Translations under genes and position numbers: made by a program
Part shown: one piece after another, positions 56,085 to 64,000 of the stretch
Layout of the letters: every line of letters starts with the position of its first letter
Position numbering within the stretch: the first letter of the stretch is position 1
Notes under the pieces: model-generated
Told to the model about the DNA's origin: nothing
Database searches by the model: none
What the model saw: the letters and a program-made list of their open reading frames with translations, nothing else
Source: Charina bottae
Lineage: Eukaryota; Chordata; Lepidosauria; Squamata; Charinaidae
Assembly: GCA_023362775.1 (NCBI GenBank)
Contig: JALMGJ010000003.1
Span: 180,021,725 to 180,085,724 of the forward strand
Length of the DNA stretch: 64,000 bases
Reading direction: 5' to 3'

Positions 56085-57646
56085 CTAAGTTGCTAAGGGA
56101 GTATTGCCATTGTTTTTAAATTGGGATCCAGTTCTGCCTATTCTTTGTGATAGATCTCAGATTAATTATTATTCAGGAGATGGAATTCTAAATTTATATT
56201 ACTAATAAGTATGTACTTTGTGTAGCTGCCAATGCAAGCTGTTTGGAATGCAGGATTGAAAAAACTGAGAATTGATATACAGTACAAACATTGCAGGTCT
56301 TGATAATCTGCAAAGGCAGACAATGCTGCAGCAAAAGAGAAAAAAAAACCACATATGTGTCATGGTTCCACAGGCAACCCTTTCCATCTGACACAGTCAC
56401 AATTTGCCAAGTGAGCAGCATTCCCCATTCAGTATCTGCATTATCCAGAGATCTTACTTCCTTCAAAACCATGGGCATTTTGTTATGATTCCTGCATACA
56501 AACAAATACCTCATGAAAAGAGACCATTTCAGGGATCCCACGATGCTCCTTTGATATAGCCGCAGTTGGATGAGGTTGCTACAGCAGCAAGATGTTTGGA
56601 TACCAAATTTAAATCACAATCCAAGCAAGCTCTGTTTTCCAAATGAATGCATAATCAAGCAATGTACGCTGTAACTCAGGAGTGACCATTAAGCAAAACC
56701 TTCTGAAATAGGCAAGGAAATATACTTAAGTTTTCGCTTAAGAATGCCTTCTTGCTTCAATAAGAGATAAAGCTTTTCAGAAGGAACAGCTCCTCCTGTT
56801 TGCCTTCCCATGCCACAAACCCAGTCAGCAAAATTAATTGGGAATGAAATAGAATCTCTGCCATCTGAGGAAAGTTTTCCTAATAAAGCACAGTGAGCAA
56901 CATTTAATATATCAGATTCCGTGTCCCTTTTTTAGAATAAGATTCTGGACACAGCATGACAATTTGGGAGGTCATAAATGTTTCTTTGTCCCCTTTCCCT
57001 AGAACTTAGAAACGCATTACTAACCTTTCCAAAATGGCCTTCAAGACCTAACTGGTCCTGATGCATCAAGTAGCCACAGAATATTTTGAGGACTTGGGGG
57101 ATAATGAGATGATTGCCTGGGGCCAGAAATCTTGGGATCAGGAGGCTTAATCCTTTGATGACCAAGCAGAACATAAATAAAAAGTAGCCTATTATCTAGT
57201 TTTTCAGTTGTATATTCAGTTGTTCAGCTAGCAATTGGAGAGAATATTTGCTACAGATTTTCCCCTCAATGTCTACAAATAAAGGAGCTGTGTCCCTCCC
57301 AACCAAAATTGGAACTATTAATAAAACAGCCTGGGATATCCCTAAATTAGTCAGAGATGGAGTAGGATTAGGGAAATGTATTAGGATGGGGTCAAATTTC
57401 TGCTGAGATAGCATAACTTGTCAGCTTGACTTTCTACATGGGAACTAAATGGGGGAAGAGTCACATGTTAGAGAAAAGGGAAGAGAAAGAGCAGATAAAT
57501 CAAGTAACTTAGTCATCCAAACTCTGTTATAAAACCCTGATTTGGAGAAGTGAAATCATATATCAGACTTGAACACATTGTACACAGCAGAAGTTAACAA
57601 AATGTTTCAAATGTAAATGTCACTCTTCATACCTCATGACAGCTTT
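56085..57646. other. unassigned DNA
   Basis: No gene was supported. The 115-codon minus frame at 56194-56541 has no recognisable domain. Confidence 0.4.
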
Positions 57647-57715
57647 TCCCAACCTGGTGTCTTCATGTATATTGGACTATAATTCCCATCATGCCCAGCC
57701 AACATGACCAATTTG
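57647..57715. mobile_element. probable hAT-type MITE remnant
   Basis: TTCCCAACCTGGTGTCTTCA, TTGGACTATAATTCCCATCA and TGCCCAGCCAACATGACCAA follow the same plan as 31692-31810 and are typical of short hAT elements. No intact termini remain. Confidence 0.45.
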
Positions 57716-57785
57716 CTAGCTTTTAGAATCTATCCTGATTTTGTTTCAACGAACTAAAGCAACTATCCCTCTATAATATGAATTT

Positions 57786-58034
57786 ATTATTTATTTTATT
57801 TATTTTCTATCCCGCCTTTATTATTTTTATAACTAAGTCAAGGTGGCTAACGTACCTAATACTCCTTCCTCCTCCTATTTTCCCCACAACAACAACCCTG
57901 TGAGGTGAGTTGGGCTGAGAGAGAGTGACTGGCCCAAGGTCACCCAGCCCGCTTTCATGCCTCAGGCGGGACTAGAACTCACAGTCTCCTGGTTTCTAGC
58001 CCGTTGCCTTAACCACTAAACCAAACTGGCTCTC
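57786..58034 (-). mobile_element. tRNA-derived SINE, family B long-tail type (copy B3)
   Basis: On the minus strand: AGCCAGTTTGGTTTAGTGGT, TTCTAGTCCCGCC, GGTGACCTTGGGCCAGTCAC, CTCACCTCACAGGGTTGTTG and the end AAAGGCGGGATAGAAAATAA. It is full length against B1 and B4. The TSD is unclear (ATAATATGA versus TTATATGA). Confidence 0.85.
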
Positions 58035-58514
58035 TTATATGATATGTACTGTATATAACACAGAATTCAGTATATGAAACCACAGTAGAAGCAAGGCAGA
58101 ATATTAAACAGGGAAATCCTGCAAAATTAGTAGAAAATGGCATCTTTAATGGCACCTTCAATACTAACATATTTATTAAGTTTTTGTGATAAAAGTCCAC
58201 TACATTTATTATTATTTATTTTTATTAGGTTAATACACAAAATGGAGAAAAGAAAAAAAGAAAAACAATATAAAAATAATCAGTTTTTAAACACAGCATT
58301 AAGCCTTAACCACATGGTATAATATTGACCATTCTTTCAATTTGATCAATAAAGAGCCAGTTCATGAGCAAAGACAGAATACATGCCATTAATTCAACAC
58401 TATAAACCCAGAATGGTTCTCTTTCCATTGTAACCAATAAGCTTTTTTGCTTGATAAATTCAAAGTTCTTCCTCTATTGATAAGGTCGATATTTTTGATA
58501 CATAGTTCAACAGA
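58035..58514. other. unassigned AT-rich DNA
   Basis: The A-rich stretch at 58200-58275 might be antisense LINE UTR. Nothing else was recognised. Confidence 0.35.
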
Positions 58515-58769
58515 ACCAGTTTGGTCTAGTGGTTAAGGCAACGGGCTAGAAACCAGGAGACAGAGAGTTCTAGTCCCACCTTAGGCATGAAAGCCGGCTG
58601 GGTAACCTTGGGCCAGTTACTCTCTCTCAGCCCAACTCACCTCACAGGGTTGTTGTTGTTGTGAGGAAAATAGGAGGAGGAAGGAGTATTTGGTGTGTTC
58701 GCCGCCTTGAGTTATTTATAAAAATAATAAAGGTGGGATAGAAAATAAATTTAAAAAATAAAAAAATAA
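58515..58769 (+). mobile_element. tRNA-derived SINE, family B long-tail type (copy B4)
   Basis: Head ACCAGTTTGGTCTAGTGGTT, box B in GAGTTCTAGTCCCACC, body TAACCTTGGGCCAGTTACTC, tail AAAGGTGGGATAGAAAATAA plus an A-rich end. It lies 480 bp from B3 in opposite orientation. Confidence 0.85.
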
Positions 58770-58841
58770 GCATCATATCGACATATTTAACTTTTATTAC
58801 AGTTCCCAAAAACATAGTAACAAATATTACAGATATTAGAA

Positions 58842-59131
58842 CAGAGCTTTCCAAACTGTGTGTCGCGACACTTTAGTGTGTCGCAACACAACCCGGAAGC
58901 AGCGGCGGTGGGGGCATGCATGTTGGCGGTGCGGGGGCGCGCGCGGGGGTGGTGGTGTGTGTGGCAGTGGCGGCAGTGACAATGGCAGCAGCGCGCCATC
59001 AGCGCTTCCGCGTTTTAGCGGAAAACACGAGGCCGCCGCCGTGCACACCGCCACCGCCGTGCACCCCCCCCCGCACCACCGCTCCTGCCGCCATTGGTGT
59101 CTCGCCAACGGTGGCAGTTTGGAAAGCACTG
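58842..59131. mobile_element. non-autonomous hAT element (family H1, subtype B), copy 4
   Basis: The 290-bp element has termini CAGAGCTTTCCAAA and the complement of CAGTGCTTTCCAAA. Flanks TATTAGAA (58834-58841) and TATTAGAC (59132-59139) match at 7 of 8. The interior starts with GTGTGTCGCGACAC as copy 2 does, but is then filled with (GGC/GTG)n-like GC-rich sequence. Open frames on both strands (58787-59142) come from this composition. Confidence 0.9.
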
Positions 59132-59139
59132 TATTAGAC

Positions 59140-60259
59140 TAAAGAGTGGGACAAGTCCATCTCACATGTATAGGTGTCTCTCCAGTATTTTACTCTTCCA
59201 GGATAACAAACTTGCAGCCCACTTTTCCTAAATATTCCCTGATGTGGTTTTATTGTTCTTAAAACACTTGGAGCATAGATGCAGAGTTCTTTTTCACCAA
59301 CTGAGAAAATCCACTTTCTGTTACACACAGAGATCTCACTCATCCCTTTTCCTTGCCTTCATGGGACACTGAAACACAATTACAAATCTTTGTTATACTT
59401 TGACAGATCATAAGAGACATTATCAACCCAATAGCTCTATCTTAGACTCATACAGAAGGCACCATTTAGGCCACTGAATCCAACCAATGTTCATTGTATA
59501 AAGCCATATTAAAGCACTCCCAACAAACTCAACAAAGTTCCTAAATCTACAGATAATTTGTATGTATGTAGCAAAATAAAGATAGGTAATTTGCAAGTAA
59601 TTTGGATTAATGATATGGAATGTCTTGTTTTAGCAAATCAATGGGTTAGAGTCTTAGGATGTAAATTAGTGATGAATGATCTTAAGATGAAATTAATTCA
59701 ATAAAAAAAATTTCAGGCATACCCAGAGAATGTACAAGAAGGAATGAGTTTCTGCCTCTATACTGTATGCCAACACGTATGCCAGATGCACATATGCAGT
59801 ATGACAAGAGGGGCTTTGACTCATATGCTTGCTCTACATTGACATAATTTGCTTTAATATTTATAGGGTTGTAAATAGACTGTCCAGGAAAGACATAAGG
59901 GTCAAAGATCTGAATATGATGTTAAATTATTTTTCAAAACTTTGGAACCTCAAAGCATGAAGAACTGTGGATTTATTGATCATGGGCAGCAGCAAAGAAG
60001 ATTGCTTTATTTTTAAGGAAAACCTCTAGTATACCCAAATTAAAATCCTAGATAGAAGACATGTCTACATTGTCTACAGATGATGTAAGAAATCTGATCA
60101 ATATTATTCCATGTGCTTAAGATTTAATTTGTTGTTTAAAACTCAAGTCCCACTGTATATTTAATTGTTTTGATATTTTAAAAAAATATTTATTTCTTTT
60201 TCCTCTAAGTTTTAATTATTTTCTGGATTACTTCATTTTAATTTTCTGTATTACGATTT
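59140..60259. other. unassigned AT-rich DNA
   Basis: Nothing was recognised. Confidence 0.4.
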
Positions 60260-60609
60260 ACTATTGTTAGGGTGACCATACATCCCGTTTTGAACGGGAC
60301 AGTCCCGTTATTTTAGCATTTTTCAACCGTCCCGTCGTTTTGATCAAAATCTCAACTTTGTCCCTTTTTTAAACCCGGCGGGAAGGAGGACAGGAAGACA
60401 GGAAGGAGGACTGGAGCCAGACTTGCCATTGGAGGCAGCCCGGAAGAGGCCCTATCAGTGCGGCAACTGGAAGCCCAGTTGCCACGTGCGAGCCCAGCAG
60501 CAGACACAGCACCACAGTCCAGGTTCCTGCCTCCTTACCTGATCCTGAGATTGTCTGCCCAGCAGTGGTGAGGCCAGGGAAAGCAGGCACGGGAAGGTTG
60601 TGGGAAGAG

Positions 60610-60955
60610 GGTGTGTGTGTGTGTGCGCGCGCATAGATTACTTGCTCAGAGTAATCGCGCGCACACACACACACACACGCACCCCACACCCTCTTTCTCC
60701 AGCCTCCCCATGACCAAATGCACTCGCACCTGTTGCAGGGAGGCTGGAGAAAGAGGGTGTGGGGTGCATGCGTGTGTGTGTGCGCGTGCGCAGATTACTT
60801 GCTCAGCATAATTGCGTGCGCACACAAACACACGCATGCACCCCACACCCTCTTTCTCCAGCCTCCCTGCAACAGGTGCGGGTGCATTTGTTCATGGGGA
60901 GGCTGGAGAAAGAGGGTGTGGGGTGCATGTGTGTGTGTGTGTGTGTGTGTGCATC
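60610..60955. repeat. alternating inverted TG/CA blocks
   Basis: The block GGAGGCTGGAGAAAGAGGGT with GTGGGGTGCATG occurs at about 60739 and 60898, and as its complement at about 60682 and 60838. Each is next to TG or CA tracts and GATTACTTGCTCAG. The stretch can fold into large hairpins. Confidence 0.85.
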
Positions 60956-61140
60956 TGATCGGGCTTGGCTAAGGGAGGAGAGTTGTCGGGCCGCCGAGCA
61001 GGAGGAGCAGGAGAAGCAGGAGAAGCAGGAGCCGGCCACCCTGGGGAGCTTCTGCGGGCAGCAAGGGGCGGAGTGGTCAATAACTCTCCTCCCTTGGCCA
61101 AGCCCGATCAGATGCACACACACACACACACACACACTCA

Positions 61141-61880
61141 CAGGACAGACTGCCCTCAGCAGGAGCTGGCCATGCTGGGGGGCTTCAGCGGGTGGCGAGG
61201 GACAGAGTGGTGTGGCTGAAGCCTCCCAGCATGGCTGGCTCCTGCCGAGGGCAGTCTGTCCTGTGAGTGTGTGAGTGTGTGTATGTGCATCTGATCGGGC
61301 TTGGCCAAGGGAGGAGAGTTGTCGGGCCGCCGATCAGGAGAAGCAGGAGCCGGCCACCCTGGGGAGCTTCAGCGGGCAGCAAGGGGCAGAGTGGTGTGGC
61401 TGAAGCCCCCCAGCGCGGCCGGCTCCTGCTTCTCCTGCTCGGCAGTGGCAGCGGCAACAACTCTCCTCCCTCGGCCAAGCCCAATCAGATGCACACACGC
61501 ACACACTCACAGGACAGACTGCCCTCAGCAGGACCCGGCCACGCTGGAGGGCTTCAGCGGGCGGCGAGGGGCGGAGTGGTGTGGCTGAAGCCTCCCAGCG
61601 TGGCCGGCTCCTGCCGAGGGCAGTCTGTCCTGTGAGTGTGTGAGTGTGTGTATGTGCATCTGATCGGGCTTGGCCAAGGGAGGAGAGTTGTCAGGCCGCC
61701 GAGCAGGAGAAGCAGGAGCCGGCCACCCTGGGGAGCTTCAGTGGGCAGCAAGGGACGGAGTGGTGTGGCTGAAGCAGCCGAGCGCAGCCGGCTCCTTCTG
61801 CTTCTCCTGCTCTGCGGCGGTGGCAGCAGCAGCGACTCTCCTCCCTACCTCGGCCAAGCCCGAGGGGGATGGGGCAGTGG
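61141..61880. repeat. two tandem units of about 370 bp
   Basis: AGGACAGACTGCCCTCAGCA recurs at about 61141 and 61511. CTGTGAGTGTGTGAGTGTGT then ATGTGCATCTGATCGGG recurs at about 61261 and 61631. Both spacings are 370 bp. An extra partial unit with GCATCTGATCGGGCTTGGCT starts at 60951. Confidence 0.85.
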
Positions 61881-62247
61881 TGGGCCTCCGTCCCCTCCAT
61901 CCCTGCCCCTTGTTCCCCGGCCGATGACGGTGCTCTGTGCAGTGTGTGTACTCCGGCCTCCCCCAAACACACCAGCTCTGCCGCACCATTTACTGCTAGA
62001 AGAAAAGAAAAACCTTTAAAAATCGGGGAAAAAAATTAAAATCTGAGCCAATCACGCTGATGGGGGCGGGGTTTGCAGGCGGGAGCCAATCGTGTGGGGT
62101 GGGGGCAGGGTTTGCAGGTGGGAGCCAATTGCGTGGACTGGGGGGAGGGGTTTGGAGGCCGGGATGGTGGCATAAGTCCCTGTCCCGTTTTGCCATCCCC
62201 AAAGTCCCGTTTTTGTCTGAAGGAAATATGGTCAGCCTAACTATTGT

Positions 62248-64000
62248 ATTTGCTTGTTGCTCCCTTTTTCTTTTCTGCTACACATTAAAAAGCAATAAAA
62301 TATCTTTAAAAGAAAGCATCTGACCACTGCAGAATAAATAGAATAAATATTTATTATATGAACACCCTCCTAAACTTGTGCACTAGATTTGTTTTCCTAA
62401 GTAAAGATCATTACATTTGAAATGCTATTATTTTCAGCCCTATCAAAATTATTTTGACTTTTGTTTCTCTCTTCTACATCTCATCTGATTTGCAAATCTG
62501 ATCAGCATTCCATTCATAATCTTTCAAGTCATTAATAAAAATGTTTAACAGTATTGGAGCCAAGACCAAAGCCAGTAATATCTAGTAGTATTCAACATCC
62601 ACATAAAATGTCCCTCCAGTTTGATGAAGAACATCCTTCAATATTGTTTTCAAGGTAAGTCTGGATTTACAATCACAGTCATGCTATCAAGGCCACATTT
62701 AACAAGCTTGCAAATTAGAACATTCCCAGCATAGAAGATATAACATCCAATGTTCTAGTCCCCTTAGGGTGTAAGAAAGACACTTGCCAGTTCTGCAAGT
62801 TACTTGAGAGAAGGGGGCAGGTGAATAGTACTAGTTCTGTGATTCAGAACATACAGTATAAACTGGTGAAATGTATAGCTGATGTATAGTATTCCAAGTT
62901 CAGAGCTTCATAAAGTTCAATAGATTCTGTTTCAGGCTCCATATAAGAAAGTCTTTAAGATGCCTACAAGTGATGTTATTCCTTTGTTAAGTGAAATTCA
63001 AGAAAGGAAGACCCTGCTTGATTATTCAGCTGTACCACTCTGTCAAGTTGAACAATAGTTCATTTCCTAGAGGAAGTCAAGCTACAGCCATGAACCTCAT
63101 GACTGCCTAAAGAAGAAACCATGTGGCTTTGCAGATGCCCCGGGCAAGAGTTTTTTGAAGATTGGATACACCAGCTAAAAATGAGGCACATCTGAAAATC
63201 AAGAGGAATAATCTTCAGATACTTGGCAGATCTGGAGTAAAAGATGGTATAAGGAAGGAATAGTAATGGTAGGTGAGAACATATGTAGCATATTGACTGA
63301 ATTTGCATAATCCTTATGTTTTGTATAAACAATTTTTCAGAATCCCACATCATGGTAAGCCATAAAGTGCAGTTTATAAACCATAAGGCTGAGTTCACAC
63401 CATGTTAATCCATGACTGAACAAATCACATTACAGTTCTCAGTGTTGTATAAACAAGATCCTTGCCTATGTAGCAAAATGCCCTAAAAGCAGCATTCATC
63501 AACTTGAAAATATACCAGAGAGTGCACATAGGCATTCGTTTCTGACCACCAAAATGCTGACATGTGTGTAGTGATGTCAAGAGATACGCTCTGCCCTTTC
63601 ATACTTGCACTGCAGTGTTGCATGCAAGTTTGCAAGGGGAAGAGTTTGCATCACAATGCATGTTTTGTCAGTTTTCTCCCTTGTGGATCCCTGTGCAGTT
63701 TGCTTGTTTTTGTATTACCACACGAAGTTCTTTTTAAAGCATTCTTTTTCTAGTTCTTTGCAGAAAGACAGGGAAATTTTGTTCAGCCTAATCCCTATTT
63801 GCTGCTTTGACTTTTGTTATGTCTAGCAGAAATCAAGAAAACAGTGCAAGGCCTTTATCTATAGTGATGCTTTTTTTTCTTCCCCAGCATGTCAGTCTGA
63901 ACAAGTAAGGGAAGTTCCAGATTATCTTGGCATCCATTTGCCACCACTTGATGTAATCAGCTTTTAAGTCAGGCGGTTCGATTTCAGATACCTTGCTGAC
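62248..64000. other. unassigned AT-rich DNA to window end
   Basis: No gene or repeat was recognised. The 112-codon minus frame at 63060-63398 has no recognisable domain. A TTTTTTTTCTTCCCCAG at 63871-63887 resembles a splice acceptor, but no coding exon follows. Confidence 0.4.

Larger units (their letters stand above)
60268..62239. mobile_element. 2-kb hAT-type element with GC-rich tandem and inverted blocks
   Basis: The termini are TAGGGTGACCATACATCCCG and the complement of TAGGCTGACCATATTTCCTT. The perfect 8-bp TSD ACTATTGT lies at 60260-60267 and 62240-62247. TAGNG termini plus 8-bp TSD fit the hAT rule. CCCGTTTTG / CGGGAC words fill both subterminal regions. The inside holds CA/TG-rich inverted blocks (60600-60960) and two roughly 370-bp tandem units (about 61141-61880). 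No transposase frame is seen. The His/Thr- and Gly/Ala-rich frames over 60369-62019 are repeat products. Confidence 0.8.

Noticed and set aside
58787..59142. GC-rich open frames resembling a promoter or first exon
   Set aside because: The segment is bounded exactly by hAT ends and an 8-bp duplication.
60369..62019. Many frames up to 171 codons on both strands, rich in His-Thr, Gly-Ala or Cys-Val
   Set aside because: They are all products of CA/TG tracts and GC-rich tandem blocks inside a hAT-type element.
63871..63910. Polypyrimidine tract, CAG and a nearby GTAAGG that would define a 17-bp exon
   Set aside because: An exon this short has no coding or homology support, and such motif pairs are common by chance.

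Overview
The window looks like non-coding DNA from a squamate reptile, more likely a snake than a lizard. The reasons are co-occurrence of BovB/RTE LINEs, CR1, L2-like LINE 3' ends, L1, a Penelope-like element, many short hAT and Tigger-like DNA transposons, and two tRNA-headed SINE families. The exact species cannot be read from the sequence. No host protein-coding exon, rRNA, tRNA, snRNA or CRISPR array could be supported. Nearly every long open frame belongs to a transposable element, or runs through GC-rich or simple repeats. The window is best read as an intergenic region or a very large intron.

Layout. 1-264: RTE/BovB-like LINE tail. 2620-3857: non-LTR LINE 3' fragment split by a hAT MITE. 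4985-5215: CR1 piece. 5.2-10.9 kb: mostly unassigned AT-rich DNA. 10989-13092: L1-like element without a reverse transcriptase, with a SINE inside it. 14688-15500: Tigger-like element with GC-rich cargo and a 30-bp palindrome. 17279-17594: SINE. 19379-20019: BovB 3' fragment with an open frame and a 13-bp target-site duplication (TSD). 20172-20460: CR1 carrying a hAT MITE. 22-29 kb: hAT, SINE and Tigger-like copies, and microsatellites. 29027-30123: antisense L1. 34-39 kb: LTR candidates, a Penelope-like insertion with an inverted 5' part, L2, a 265-bp heptamer array and further MITEs. 41-47 kb: SINEs, a microsatellite-bearing Tigger-like copy and a 1.2-kb fold-back element. 47956-51712: nearly full-length but decayed BovB, split by a younger L1. 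52-59 kb: SINEs and hAT copies. 60268-62239: 2-kb hAT-type element built from GC-rich inverted and tandem blocks.

The elements do not form a pathway. What they record is insertion order: at least seven nestings can be dated relative to one another from TSDs. The main points of interest are the hAT families with 8-bp TSDs, the inverted Penelope-like insertion, the RT-less L1-like element, the fold-back elements, and SINEs that share modules.
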